64,000 nucleotides of DNA from Siphonodentalium dalli (Eukaryota; Mollusca; Scaphopoda; Gadilida; Siphonodentaliidae). Numbering within the stretch: the first letter of the stretch is position 1; every line of letters begins with the position of its first letter. The stretch spans positions 2,356,001-2,420,000 of the forward strand of contig CP136061.1 of the NCBI GenBank assembly GCA_032622095.1, written 5' to 3'. Below the pieces are notes generated by a model. The model saw only the letters and a list, made by a program, of their open reading frames with translations, had not been told where the DNA came from and ran no database searches. Both the position numbers and the translations under genes were made by a program. This document shows, piece after piece, positions 1 through 11,228 of this stretch.

Positions 1-62
1 TAAACACGATCGAAAATATGCTCACGACTGACTTTGTGAACGAAAAAGTATTACCCCGATGA

Positions 63-353
63 ATGGTAGAGATGGCCAGGGTGGTATTTTGCCCTAGTAA
101 CGTAGTTACAGTAGTAATTTTCATTATCTTAACCCACCGATTCTGGTGGAAATTTGTTAAACGACATTTACCAAGGTTAGCCATTATGTATAATAAGCAG
201 TTAGACCAGCGACCTGAGGATATCCCGAATTCCGTGTTCAAAGAGCCCATAGACGAAACAATGGAGACGGATGCACCAAAGCCGTCTGCGCTATTCCGGG
301 ACTACACTCAGGAACGCCTACATGTATATCCAATTATAGCCGTCAGAGGCTGA
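63..353 (+). CDS. Hypothetical 96-codon ORF with one membrane segment
   Basis: I do not recognise this product. The ORF has a hydrophobic stretch at about residues 10-25 (VVTVVIFIILT), followed by a basic patch (HRFWWKFVKRH) and a polar acidic tail, as in a short single-pass membrane protein or the C-terminal tail of a longer one. The first Met is at 63, and there are in-frame Met codons at residues 1 and 4. The upstream part may lie outside the window, so this could be the last exon or the 3' end of a retroelement envelope-like ORF. Nothing in the sequence settles this. Being a chance ORF is also possible, because no splice or promoter signal supports it. Confidence 0.25.
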   Translation: MVEMARVVFCPSNVVTVVIFIILTHRFWWKFVKRHLPRLAIMYNKQLDQRPEDIPNSVFKEPIDETMETDAPKPSALFRDYTQERLHVYPIIAVRG

Positions 354-820
354 CCACATCTGTGGCGGATTTGGATTAGTATTAATTATGTATCATATAT
401 AAATGTGTTCCGCATTTCCCCCGTAATTATTGTTGCGCGGATATTAGAATCGTTGCATGTATATAGACATTTATGCATTTCATATATTTCAAATATTAAT
501 TGTTGCGTAACGATGTCCATGGTATTATAGTTGTATAATTATCAGAATTATTATAGCAAGCGTTAAATAGGGACTATAAATCCCGACATTCAGTCATACG
601 TTTTGATGATTGAAATCAATCACCCCGACTTATCTTGTGTTTAACTGTTCGTCAACCGCTCCATCTATATAATTAGTTGTAAATTCCATTTTCGTATTGG
701 GCCGATCTGACGACCCTCAAGCGATACCGATAAATTGGAAAAGTAACCATTGTGTATACTGACTGTGTCATTTGTTCTCAAACCTCACACAAATATCCGT
801 TTGAGTATTACAGGCCGACC
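354..820. other. Non-coding AT-rich stretch before the 821 ORF
   Basis: No ORF or known RNA is visible. A TATAAAT at 575-581 is the only promoter-like word. A splice-acceptor-like TATTACAG lies just before 821. The stretch could be an LTR or a promoter, but no matching second LTR was found in the window. Confidence 0.3.
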
Positions 821-1342
821 ATGGCGGTGGAACAAGGGTCGACCAGTTGTCAGAACCTACCCCCATACTCGGACATTGAGGACGAAAATACCTCGACATC
901 CGATGATGACGATATGACACCCAATTCAGATGCACGATCATCCACCAGCAGGCGGCCGCATGAAAGCTACCTCGACATGATGCCGCGCATGCAGTCACCC
1001 ACGTCCTACAACCAGCCATGGGAACAGCCTTACAACGAGCATAGACGATATTACGCAATGCAGTCACCTCCCCCGCCTTACAGCCCGCCCAGAGAAACTG
1101 AAGATGCACTCATCGACATCGACCCCGATTGGTACTACTTCACGGACGAACACCGACAGCCGATCCAGACTCGCCAGCGAACCTACGCTAGAGCACGACA
1201 GCAGCCGTACCAACGACACCGACGGACATACGAACAACGGAGGCCTCTCATTCACCGATGCCGCTGTTGCGAACTACTCCGACGAATCATCAACCTGCTA
1301 CGCAGCGACGGATTGGACTTGCGATTTCAGGATCAACTTTAA
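821..1342 (+). CDS. Hypothetical proline/arginine-rich protein with PPPY and LPPY motifs
   Basis: The product is not recognised. I chose the ATG at 821 because it sits in a good context (GACCATGG); the open frame extends back to 752 without another ATG. The 173-residue product has LPPY near residue 17, an acidic Ser/Asp tract (DENTSTSDDDD), a PPPPY motif in the middle, an Arg/Gln-rich region and a C-terminal CRCC followed by a leucine-rich helix-like end. PPxY and LPxY motifs are known ligands of Nedd4-type WW domains and occur in arrestin-like adaptors and in retroelement or viral structural proteins. A role as a retroelement accessory or gag fragment is inference. The last 88 bp, stop codon included, are repeated 186 bp downstream. 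Confidence 0.35.
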   Translation: MAVEQGSTSCQNLPPYSDIEDENTSTSDDDDMTPNSDARSSTSRRPHESYLDMMPRMQSPTSYNQPWEQPYNEHRRYYAMQSPPPPYSPPRETEDALIDIDPDWYYFTDEHRQPIQTRQRTYARARQQPYQRHRRTYEQRRPLIHRCRCCELLRRIINLLRSDGLDLRFQDQL

Positions 1343-1528
1343 AATCAAAAAAGTCACAGCCAGTAGGTCGGAGTTGTCTGAGAGACGCCCAGACGACCCG
1401 ATCTACACGAGACGGCCGACATCGAACCAGCTATCCATCGCCGATGCCGCTGTTGCGAAACACTTCGACGAATCATCGACCTGCTGCGCAGCGACGAATT
1501 GGACTTGCGATTTCAAGATCAACTTTAA
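1255..1528 (+). repeat. 88-bp direct repeat at the end of the 821 ORF
   Basis: The block 1255-1342 (from CCGATGCCGCTGTTGCGAA to the stop TAA) recurs at 1441-1528 with a few substitutions. The offset is 186 bp, a multiple of three. Both copies keep the same stop codon in the same frame, so the second is a duplicated 3' end of the ORF. Overlapping ORFs at 1104-1610 and 1258-1626 are the same repeat read in other frames. Confidence 0.75.
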
Positions 1529-2345
1529 ATCGAAAAAGCGAAGGAGTAATGTGCCAAGACAACCCCAGGGACATAACTTTCAACCTGGGAAGAGGAAGGC
1601 AATATCTTAGTCGCGGGAGCCGCTAGTTTACCATACATATCTAGCGCCCCTGCTGACCGCATCAACATTGCGACATCAAAACGAATTGGCGGACATCTAG
1701 CAGTAACCAGGCCGATACATACATACATACACAGTAAGACAGCTGTGAAGCAAACAGAACGTTTAAGGGATTAGCGAGACGAGATACTTTACCTACAGCG
1801 CCCATTGAAACCTAACGCAGCACGCAGACAGAGATAGGATACCTGAAGAACACATAGGAAAATCACCTCGCATGAGCAGCCCAGGAACGCCCCATCCGAT
1901 GGATCATGAAATGCGGATCCAGGCGGAATAACACCATGGTCCTATTTAGAAGCAAGCAAAATTCAGACCTACACACAGTTCTAGCCAACCCCGCAGCGAA
2001 CAATAGGAACTCTCAGACACGCAGGAAAGCAGTTGGAAGCTATGGACGAAGATGCAAGGTAAACATTATGAGCTTGTATTCTTAACCACGTCCTACCGAT
2101 GCGCCGACGAAGACGGAAGAAGAGCAGACGACAGGAAGGTGAACTCAACCGGAACTCAACCGAGTAGAAGACCAGAAGATACACACAATCCATGAAGACG
2201 GAAGAAGGCCCCAAACCGAGCAGACGACAGGAAGAGAAACTCAACCAGGAGAAACCCAGATGCTGATGATTGAACATTATTGACTTTGTTGTAAATAAAT
2301 AATCAAACCGTTCTGATAGCCTAAGAGTTATATGTACCCGTATTG
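1529..2345. other. Unassigned non-coding stretch
   Basis: Holds a short CATA microsatellite near 1710-1730 and a run with AATAAATAA words near 2295-2310 that could serve as a polyadenylation region. No gene is recognisable on either strand. The 122-aa minus-strand ORF at 1981-2349 has no recognisable domain. Confidence 0.35.
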
Positions 2346-5039
2346 GCACATGACGCCGTTGTTGTCAGGGGCAAAAAAGGGGGAGGGGGCAGAAAAAAAA
2401 ATGTCGCCGATTGCCACCAAACTTATATATAATCATCCCCATAATATGAGGAATCTAATGGCGTGGTTTAAATACGGAAAAAGTCGCGCCGATCGCGTCA
2501 TGGGTGCCCGGAAGGGGGGGGGGCAGATTTTTGTTTCTGTCGCCGATTGCCACGAAACTTACATATAATTATCCCCATGATATGAAGAATCCAACGGTGT
2601 GGTTTAAATATGTCAAAAGTGGCGTCGTTTGAGTCAGGGATGAACGGTAGGGGAGAGGGGCACCAAAATTGATAAAAATAATTTTAGCGCCGATTTCCAC
2701 CAAATTGATATATATTCTTCTTCGTGATACAAGGAATCAAATTGTGCGATTTAACAACGCCAAATTGTTGTTTTTAGATTAGAGATTGGGAGGGGGTGGG
2801 CACTAAATTTGATAATACGTCCCCGATTGCCACCACACTTATACAATATATTCACCATGGTATGAGGAGTCTAATGGTGTGGCTTTTATATGTTAAATGT
2901 GGCCTCATTCGAGTAAGGGTTGCATTGAAAGGGACATGGGCACCAAAATTGACGCACAATTTTTTTAGCGCTAATTTCCACCAAATTGATACACGTTCTT
3001 ATCCATGATACGAGGAATCTAATCGTGATTTAAAGACGCCATTAGTGGTGATGTTTTGGTGAGAGATGGAGAGGGGAGGGATTGGCACCAAATTTGATAA
3101 AAACAATTGTTTAGTCGCCGATTATCACCAAACTTATAAACAATCATCTCCATGATATCAGGAGTGTAATCGTGTGGTTTAAGGATGTCACAAGTGGGGC
3201 CATTCGAGTCAGTGGTTTATAGAGATGAGAGGGACACACACAATTATATCTATATGTTGAGTGCCTATTTCTACCAGATTGATACATATTCTTCTCCGTG
3301 ATACGAGGAATCTTATCGTGTGGTTTAGATACACCAAATTGGTGCCATATGGGTGAGATATATGGGGACCTTAAATTTTATATAATATGTATACTCGCCA
3401 ATGTTCACCAATTTCATATATATGCATCTCTAATCTCCAATGAGTCTTAGTGTGTGCAGCTTGAGTCCGAAATAGGGACGGGAGGGTCACCAAAACTGAT
3501 ACAAAATATTTTTAGTACCAATTACCATCAAATTCAGACACGTTCTTCTCAAATGATACAAGAAATAAAATCGTGCTGTCTGTCTGTCTTTTTGTCTGTC
3601 TGTGTGCGTTCTATATATAACTGCACGCGGTACAATCGAGATGGCACCAAGGCGTTCTAAGACGGGTAACTTTTTGCAAGGAAGATAATGGTGCGGGTTA
3701 AAATTTTCAAAAATGACGCTATTGGTGGGAGGGAAAATTTAAAAAATATGGTGAAATAGTTTTCTCGCCGATTTCCACCAAACGAATACACAATCACCTT
3801 CGCAATATGGCGTTGTTCGAGTCAGCGTTGCATCAACAATTGATTTAATAAACCAAATTCCACCAAATTCATACACGTTTTTTCTCTAATGATATAGCAT
3901 GATTTGAATCACATTTGGTGTCGTTTGCGTCACGGATGGCGAGCGGATATGCACTATCATTGATAAGATTGCTATTCGCCGATATCCACATATAAGTTAT
4001 ATACAGTCACCAGGCCATATCCATATCATTTTAAGTAGTTGGGCGTTCACATTTCACAATCCCGACATATGGTAACCCACATAAGTCACTTGAACAATTA
4101 TATCTTCTTAACAGTCATATTTATATGGGAATGGCAATCAAGGCATTCACACAATGAGCTAACAAACAGAGATAACTAGAAGAAGCATTAAACGTATCTT
4201 TATCATTCTATTGAAGAGATACACATATTCGTGCAAACTGAGAGACCTCAAACCGTCAGAGGATTGCATAATATATAATAACAAAATTTAGTATGTTCCA
4301 TTCAATACAGTTTCCACAAAAAGTTACAATTTGTCAAGAGATATGGAAGGCCTGTTCAAAAATAGTGGTCACAGTGTGCAGTCAAATATAGCTTCTTCTG
4401 ATATACAAGAAAATGCAGTTAGTAGCACAAGACTTTTCAGGATCCTACCAATACTGACATCTGACAAGGGTTTTAGAACAGACTCATCGACTGACATGAA
4501 CAACTCAAAATCACGCTCTGTGCCTGGCACGTGTAGCTGATATATATGCGCAGTAACATTTCGTTTAAACTAAGAATATTTAGTCAATATATAGCACCAT
4601 GAACAGAGGTGTGCACCTGCAAATTTCTTTGAAACATCTGTATCTTCATGGAGATATGATAGCCAGGTGTCCTCGAGATCTTAGTCCAACCCACTAGATT
4701 GATTGATTCATCTCAATATGTAAAACCCAATTATCATCTTTTATCGCACTAATGTGTTTATGATGTTCATGTATCATATTATAACGTCTAATGTATACGC
4801 AGTTGTAAATAAATAAATACTTCATTATTGGTGGAACGTATTAATCGCGATAAACAGAATGACAATTGACAAGGTGAGCCACTACTTATATTCCATGACT
4901 GTAATAATCATGTTTTGTGATTCTATTTGAACATACAATTTATGAGAAAACGTATAACACTTTAAGCAAGAGCATTCTTTATTCCCAACAAATATCCACA
5001 ACATACATTAACCTGGGCAACGCCGGGTAACCCTGCTAG
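2346..5039 (+). mobile_element. Helitron-type element, copy 1 (5' truncated)
   Basis: The 3' end shows the Helitron layout: a GC-rich hairpin (CCTGGGCAACGCCGGG, about 5010-5027), a few bases, then CTAG at 5036-5039 followed by T. The body is homologous, in reverse orientation, to 47,561-51,075, including the ORF fragment at 4331-4540 (begins MSRDMEGLFKNSGHSV), which recurs at 48,578-48,874 on the minus strand. Most of the left half is a degenerate tandem array. The 5' end of copy 2 (TC-start plus a CTGTC microsatellite) is absent here, so copy 1 is 5' truncated. No Rep/helicase is present, so it is non-autonomous. The exact left edge is uncertain. Confidence 0.65.
2390..4020 (+). repeat. Degenerate tandem repeat of about 140-150 bp inside Helitron copy 1
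   Basis: About twelve diverged units recur, each with a core like GCCGATTTCCACCAAA followed by a TTGATACA/TTATATA word, a GATATGAGGAATCTAAT word, and GTGGTTTAA. Core positions are near 2405, 2545, 2690, 2825, 2970, 3115, 3260, 3395, 3515, 3765, 3855 and 3975. The small ORFs here (2332, 2796, 3454) are by-products of the repeat. Confidence 0.8.
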
Positions 5040-5059
5040 TTAACTATATTAACCGTAAG

Positions 5060-5160
5060 TGTGTGGATTTCCTCCACGACTAAAACTGGCAATGTCGTGA
5101 TATAGCCTTAGTTGACGAAAGCGACATTAAACCTCAATCAATCAATCGATCAACTGAGGC
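5060..5160 (+). repeat. SINE-like fragment with ATCA tail
   Basis: GAAAGCGACATTAAACCTC followed by AATCAATCAATC resembles the 3' end of tRNA-derived SINEs common in molluscs, which end in a gcgacgttaaac-type word and a short (AATC)n tail. No A/B box could be placed with confidence, so this is a partial match only. Confidence 0.4.
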
Positions 5161-5259
5161 TTAATTGTATAAATACAGGTAGCGCGAGAAAAAATTACTT
5201 AATGTTTTTAATATTTTGTTTTTGATTTTTGAGAAATTGTCGTAATACGGTATCGGTAT

Positions 5260-6115
5260 TTGATGTAATAGCACACTTACTTTAATTGGTCAAGTACATT
5301 TCGTTGGATATTCAAATTCGAAAAATGGGCATAAAAGGTCGGACTGAACCAAAATTCGAATTTGACCTGTATTTCCATGTTATTAATCCACATACTCATA
5401 TTATTTTGATAGCTATTCATGTAATCATAACATGACAATGTGTTATCATCCGCATAAAAAGTTGATAAGCGACAAAACTCTGCCAAACATTGTCGGATCG
5501 AATCCAAATTCAAACGTAGGATCGAATCCAAATTCAAACTTGGTCGGAACTTTATCGTATGAAGGCCAAATACCATGTTTCATCAAACAAATACTATAAT
5601 TCACGTTGACATCCGGACAACAAAATAATCGGCAAATTATAATCTAAACAAGAGGCATAAGTCCGTCAGTACTATTCAGATCGAGCCACAATTCGAAACT
5701 GACCTCAGTGTATCAATGATCCACATATTAAATTTCAGTAATCGGATTATCATATTAAGTTGAGTTATCATCCGGACTACAAAATAGTCAGCAAATTCTA
5801 AGACGAACAGGGGCATAACTCCGCCATAAATCGTCGGACCTGATAAAAATTTGAACTCGATCGTGACCCATACCAAGTTTCATTACATTACATAATTATG
5901 ATATACTATTCAAGTTAACATCCGGAAAACAAAATAACCGGCAATTTCCAAGTCAAAAAAGGGGCATAACTCTGTAAAAATGGTCTGACTAAACCCAAAT
6001 GCGAACCGAACGAACTGACGCCCCCGCATGCGGTTCGAACATGCAGACGGACGGACACCATTCAATTCTATAGTCTCCCGAAATGATATTCCTGGCAACA
6101 ATTTTAACAACCACA
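5260..6115 (-). repeat. Helentron-like repeat with about four units of 150-160 bp
   Basis: Four diverged units share the words CATCCGGACAACAAAATA, GGGGCATAACTC and a GACC-TAATTCGAA segment. Units begin near 5446, 5612, 5769 and 5918. On the minus strand the element opens near 6110 with a hairpin-like start, followed by GTCCGTCCGTCTGCATG, the same layout as the elements at 16,068 and 35,795. No protein is encoded; the short minus-strand ORFs at 5277, 5676 and 5910 are repeat by-products. Confidence 0.55.
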
Positions 6116-6510
6116 CTGTAAATCCATGTGTTAAGAATCCGAACGTGTTAAGTCGGCAATGTGTTCATATTTGACATGCTATGCATTATAATACATCACG
6201 TTGATGTTAAGCTCCATTTATCATACAGTGGCCACATCACGTTGGTGTTAATAATATGGCATACTGTGCCTATCTGAACGTCATACTGGCGTTAAAAGAT
6301 ATCGAACCGTGGTGGCCATCGCTATACTCCGTATAACGAAATTGGTATTTTTAATGAGTAACTTAGACATGAAATGTTTGCATGAGCAGAATAAAATGTT
6401 ATTATAATATAATTTTGGTTTTATTTGTACTTTTCGAGATTTTTGCGATAGGATTGAACACTAACGTTCAATAACGTGTTCATGGTACTTAACACAGGTG
6501 TGATGATTCG
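6110..6510. repeat. GTGTTAA-rich MITE-like repeat
   Basis: Begins with CACTGTAAATCCATGTGTTAA. This resembles the inverted end of the repeat at 37,720-38,085 (CACTGTAAACCTATGTGTTAA on the minus strand). Several GTGTTA and CGTGTT words recur through it. Target duplications could not be fixed. Confidence 0.4.
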
Positions 6511-7239
6511 CGTCCAATTCCGTAAATTGAATCGGCACGTGCCGCATGCGCAGTCGGCATCAATTCCACAAAACTTTTGGTGGGAAACTTTTCAGAAATC
6601 GCCGCCATCATTGTTTTGATCACAGCGTTCAAATATTTCTTTAATTATTCAAATAACAGGTATATATACAACTTTGCAAGGCTGTCACCCAATTAGATAA
6701 TGTATTTTTTAACCTATGGTAGACTAGTTTAGTAGTTTGAATCTAATGCAACACGTACGTTCAAAATCAAATGCAAGTTCAAGAAGTTGCAACTGAGAAC
6801 TGGCAGCCGCAGTGGCATTGCCATTCCCGGCCATTGTGATTGTGACTGTCACGATTGTGACTTTTCTGTGTTACGATGATTGTGATTGTCAGTAATGTCA
6901 CTGAATCTGATTGTCAATTAATTTGTCATGACTCAGACTGAGTCATGTTGACGTTGTGCCAACTTGTGCTGCCAATTGAATTCCAAATTGTCATTGTGCC
7001 AATTTCACTTTGACTTTCAGCTTCACTGACCTCAGCAGCTCAGGCCCGCCCAATAAATTGAATAAATTCAATAATGGCAATATATAAATACAGTGAATAC
7101 TATTATACTGGGATGCCAAAAATCTTAATCTTATCTTATGTTTTAAAATAAATAAACTGGTATAAAATAAATACAAATTTCCCACCACTGACACTGTCTG
7201 ACTGTCACTTTCTCGGCGGGCAATGTTTATTTTTCCAAG
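6511..7239 (+). promoter_or_regulatory. Upstream region of the 844-codon gene
   Basis: A GC-richer patch at about 6520-6620 contains GCGCAGTCGGC and a GCCGCCATC word, the reverse complement of the YY1-type ATGGCGGC element often near metazoan start sites. It is followed by TAACAGGTATAT at about 6655, which could be a 5'-UTR splice donor. From 6830 to 6960 there is ATTGTGA-rich simple sequence. Promoter function is inference. Confidence 0.25.
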
Positions 7240-9774
7240 ATGGAACCAAATCATCCATTTATTTGCAATCTGTGCTATTTCACTGCACATGACTTTGGTA
7301 TTTTCCAAAACCATTATATCAGAATGCACAAAGATGACCCAAATTTTTTTGTGGCATGTGATGCAGAAAATTGTGGTTATACCACAAAGAAATGGGGAAA
7401 TTTTCGTACACACTTCTCTAGAAACCATAGGCATACTAGGATGGAAGCGACTGATATGTATGCAAACATGGAAGTTGACAATGAAGATAGTAGTATTAGT
7501 ACGGGAACTGACTTTGCAAATGCAGCAACAAATCCCTTCAATGCTCAGACCCAAGAATTAGTTTTTACATTGTCACTAGAGGGTCAACACAATGTATCGC
7601 AGACCAGCATAAACAAAATAGTGAGTAGCGCTGGTACGTTATTGCAGCGCAATTTGTCTGCCTTTAAAGATACAGTGAAGAAAAGGTTGTCAGAACGCGG
7701 TATTGCTGATATTGATGGATTGTTAGATGATATACCAGTTGAAAATTTTCTAGATCAATTAGATACATCCAAAAAGCGATTAAAGTGTTATATGAAAAGT
7801 GACTCAATTCCGTATATATCACCAGAGTCCATTGAATTAAACCGCCGAAACATCACCAAAAATGGGCAAATTGTTGAAGTTCCGAACTTTGGTTACTACA
7901 TTCCTTTAGAGCAGTCTCTGCACAATTTATTAGAGCTACCTGAGGTATGGAATTATGTACAACATCCCCATTTTTCTTCCAATGAGGATTATATGCAGGA
8001 TTTTTGTGATGGTGAGTTTTTTCAGACACATCCCCTTTTCATAGAAAATAAGACTGCACTGCAGTTGATTCTGAATACCGATGATCTGGAGATTACAAAT
8101 CCACTTGGGTCTCACACAAAGAAACATAAAATATCAATATTTTATTATACACTCGGCAATATTCCACCTGAGCATAGATCAAAGTTGCAAGTTATTCAAC
8201 TTATTGGTATTGCTAAGACACAAAGCGTAAGAACAAAGGGTTCATTAAATACATTTCTCAGTGACTTCATATCTGTTGTTAACAAATTGTCAACTGAGGG
8301 ACTGACGTTTAAGCTTTATGGTGAAGATGTATTTTTGAAAGGTACATTGGTATTTGTTCCAGCTGACACGCTAGCTTCTAATTGGCTGGGTGGTTTTAAG
8401 GAAGGTGTCGGATTTGCCCGTAAGAATTGTAGAAATTGTGATATATCTGCCAAAAAACTGTCACTGATTTCAGTAGATCATCAAGTAACACACAGAGATG
8501 AAGATCTTCACAGGGCCCAATGTGGTAGACTTGAACAATATTCCGATGCCGTTAGGAAATATTGGAGCAAAATGTGGGGAATAAATCAGTCCAGCTGTCT
8601 CCTAAAGATCAAGGACTTCAGCATCACAACTGGAATGGTCCAAGACCCAATGCATATATTTTTAGAGGGAATCGTTCCTTTGGTGATGTCCCTTTTTTTC
8701 TACAGAGTTATAGTTGTGGAAAAATGGTTTTCAATCAAATGGCTCAACACACAGATATCTGGTTTCAGATATTCTTACCTTCACAAGAATAGCAAACCAG
8801 AACCAACTTTTGCCAAGAATTCAGAAGGGGGAATCAGCGTGAAGCAAAGCTCTTCAGCTATTTTAGTTCTGTGCAATATTATTCCACTAATTATCTCATC
8901 TAAGATACCCAAGGGGTACTGTTATTGGATTAATCTTTTGAAGCTCATCCAGTTGGTGATGATATGCACAAGTTCATATTGCTCCAAGGATACTCCCCAG
9001 TTGTTGCGGATATTGGTAGCAAGTTTTCTGGAGGAATATAAAACTTTATATCCCAAAGCATCATTTACTCCCAAATTGCATTATTTAGTACATCTGCCCA
9101 GGCAGATGTCACTATATGGGCCACTCAGACACCATTGGTGCATGCGTTTCGAGGCCAAACATGGGTTTTTCAAGGCTAAGCGATACCGAAATTTTAAGAA
9201 CCTTCCCCTCTCTATGGCTCGACAACACCAACTATATATGGCCCACCGGCAAATCAGGTATGATGGGGCAGGTCCAGTGAATTTTCTATATGGAGGAGAT
9301 TTGTGTCCAGACGGTACACAGTGTAACTTGATTGAAAAATATCCCCAGTTGAGCGAATGTTTCCGCACTTTGCTGCCGTCAAATGTGCCGGGATTCAATC
9401 ATTTGAATTCTCAGGATTTGGGTCAATTTGCTGCTTACGTTGTTGATAATATACATATTCATGGTTTGGAATACAGGACAGGTTGTTGTTTAGTGAAAAG
9501 TTATGATAAACTTACCGACTGTCCTACATTTTGTATTCTTGATAACATATTTGTCCTCAACAACAGCAAATACTTCATCATAGAACTAACTGAACCAGCA
9601 TTCTTTGACACTCACACTAATCATTATCAGATTGTCCCCATTGGACGATATGAATTGCTGCCATTTTGCAATCTTCAGTTTAAATGGCCTCTAAGTGTAT
9701 ATGTTCATGCAGGCCGTCATGTTGTTCATAACTCAAACAGTCATATGTGTGAATCCCTTGAAGAGTACATGTAA
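7240..9774 (+). CDS. Transposase-like protein with two C2H2 fingers (CACTA/TNP2-like core)
   Basis: An intact single-exon ORF of 844 residues. Residues 9-30 form a C-x2-C...H-x4-H finger and residues about 40-64 a second (C-x4-C...H-x4-H). A central C-x2-C (CRNCD, about 400) precedes the motif DPMHIFLEG (469-477), and LYGPLRHHWCMRFEAKH (about 625-641) follows. The D-x-MH motif and the late G-P-L-R-x-x-W...FE block resemble the TNP2 transposase and DUF4218 regions of CACTA-type elements; many related 'uncharacterized' proteins exist in marine invertebrates and fish. The ATG at 7240 starts the first finger directly. Target-site or terminal repeats of a mobile unit were not found, so it may be a live transposon gene or a domesticated one. 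A decayed second copy lies at 34,669-36,110. KDZ-type transposase is an alternative. Confidence 0.75.
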   Translation: MEPNHPFICNLCYFTAHDFGIFQNHYIRMHKDDPNFFVACDAENCGYTTKKWGNFRTHFSRNHRHTRMEATDMYANMEVDNEDSSISTGTDFANAATNPFNAQTQELVFTLSLEGQHNVSQTSINKIVSSAGTLLQRNLSAFKDTVKKRLSERGIADIDGLLDDIPVENFLDQLDTSKKRLKCYMKSDSIPYISPESIELNRRNITKNGQIVEVPNFGYYIPLEQSLHNLLELPEVWNYVQHPHFSSNEDYMQDFCDGEFFQTHPLFIENKTALQLILNTDDLEITNPLGSHTKKHKISIFYYTLGNIPPEHRSKLQVIQLIGIAKTQSVRTKGSLNTFLSDFISVVNKLSTEGLTFKLYGEDVFLKGTLVFVPADTLASNWLGGFKEGVGFARKNCRNCDISAKKLSLISVDHQVTHRDEDLHRAQCGRLEQYSDAVRKYWSKMWGINQSSCLLKIKDFSITTGMVQDPMHIFLEGIVPLVMSLFFYRVIVVEKWFSIKWLNTQISGFRYSYLHKNSKPEPTFAKNSEGGISVKQSSSAILVLCNIIPLIISSKIPKGYCYWINLLKLIQLVMICTSSYCSKDTPQLLRILVASFLEEYKTLYPKASFTPKLHYLVHLPRQMSLYGPLRHHWCMRFEAKHGFFKAKRYRNFKNLPLSMARQHQLYMAHRQIRYDGAGPVNFLYGGDLCPDGTQCNLIEKYPQLSECFRTLLPSNVPGFNHLNSQDLGQFAAYVVDNIHIHGLEYRTGCCLVKSYDKLTDCPTFCILDNIFVLNNSKYFIIELTEPAFFDTHTNHYQIVPIGRYELLPFCNLQFKWPLSVYVHAGRHVVHNSNSHMCESLEEYM

Positions 9775-10287
9775 CTACATTATAATATGCATACATACTA
9801 CAATTACAAATGTACTACTGTATATATAAGCAGATAGGTTTAATATAAATGTTTTCTTCAGTGCCGTGAGTTACAATCAAACTAGGCAAGACCACTCGCT
9901 TCCCCCACTTACCCTGGTAACCTTATACACTGCAGTAGGCTGGTGGTTGCAAGTACATGTCGGCTGTAAATATCGTTCTGTGTTGGAATAGCAAGTACTC
10001 ACATAATATACTGTCACCTGCTAATTGTCTGACTCTACGTCGGCTGCATGCTCAATACACAATTCATGCGATGATGCGCGTATACTTTCAAAGACTTAAT
10101 TCCGGAACGGTGTCAGCGAAAACATGGCTAATTTTTAGACATTGAGCCTTAAACAGCCTTTTAGACACTGCGAATCTATTAAAACATGTTACAAATAAAT
10201 ATCACGTGATCAAGGCACAAAATAAGACGTCAGTCATTTGCAGAATGAGGTCCCCAGAGGATAAATTTAGTGATGCTAACCCGCATA
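9775..10287. other. Downstream flank of the transposase-like gene
   Basis: AT-rich, with AATATAAATG and AATAAA-like words (for example near 9842 and 10,192). No further gene is seen. The 62-codon ORF at 9957 shows no known domain. Confidence 0.35.
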
Positions 10288-10387
10288 CAGTGATGCCCAC
10301 AATAATTGACCTCTTAAGTTAACCACAACAGAATTATGGGAAATTTTTCAGGATTTAGTTGGAAATATGGCTTGTTGCCATTCATCG
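10288..10387 (+). mobile_element. Truncated mariner-type MITE
   Basis: Starts with CAGTGATGCCCACAATAATT next to TA and follows, base by base with few changes, the minus strand of the complete MITE at 27,718-27,900 up to GCTTGTTGCCATTCAT. Similarity then stops. Only one terminal repeat remains. Confidence 0.75.
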
Positions 10388-11228
10388 GAATGGCCAACTG
10401 AAGCTCAATGAATGAATGATCTAGCCTACTCAAAGACTTGTGTACACAACTATATAAACTTCTATCAATGTTATAAAAGCCTGCAAAACACATTCTTTTG
10501 TTGATTACCATTTACAGGGAGTCAAAAGTTCAGATTATTCTTGTTGATAAAACATCTCCCCCAGAATAAATATTATATAAAGAAAAAAAAATCGCGTGCG
10601 TGCATGTATTTCAAATTTTTTTGGCTTGAAAAAACAGGAAATCGATTTTGGCAGGACTAAAACAGTTTGTTTATGGTCTGGATACAACCCTAATATATGT
10701 ACTCTTTTGTGTCACAACCGGAATCAATACAAAAAATTGTAACCACCACCTGCTTACAAAACTGTATAATGTTTAGGGGGGGTGGTGTATTCCTTTTAAT
10801 TGTCTGTAGACGGTACAGCAGATTGATTCTACTGTGCATAATGTACATGTGTTAAGTACAGAGTCAACATCTTTACTTTTAATTAGGCAAAATGTGTTCT
10901 GCATGTGTGTGTAAAACCCATGGATGTATCTTCTGGGACATATCAACAAGTACTAGTATGTCATTATACATGTAGGTATCACAGGTACTGTAACTAGTAT
11001 GACTTTCTAATGATAGTTTCTATTACAATGTAATCAAACTATTAATCATTGTCTTCGAGAGCCAGAAAGCATTACAATTTTAAGATATTTAAAAACTCCC
11101 TCTTAAATGGGGCTTTTATCCTCGAACACAAGCTTATTTTTTAGATGCACGTACGTTGCCTTGCAAGTTGATAAATACCTGATAAATTGTCTAATTCTAA
11201 AAAATCCTTATTTCTCGAGAAGTTGAAC
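10388..11228. other. Upstream region of the CIDE-N gene
   Basis: AT-rich, with no ORF of interest and no repeat I can name. It should contain the promoter of the gene whose first recognisable exon ends at 11,314, but no TATA box or initiator could be chosen. Confidence 0.3.

Noticed and set aside
768-1255. Minus-strand ORFs opposite the 821 ORF
   Set aside because: Shadows of the plus-strand ORF with no recognised domain.
354-2330. Complete LTR retroelement with paired LTRs
   Set aside because: No pair of direct repeats of LTR size, primer-binding site or polymerase could be found in this part of the window.
7223-7561. Alternative ATG at 7,223 for the transposase-like gene
   Set aside because: It is in another frame and ends after 112 codons; the zinc fingers are read from 7,240.
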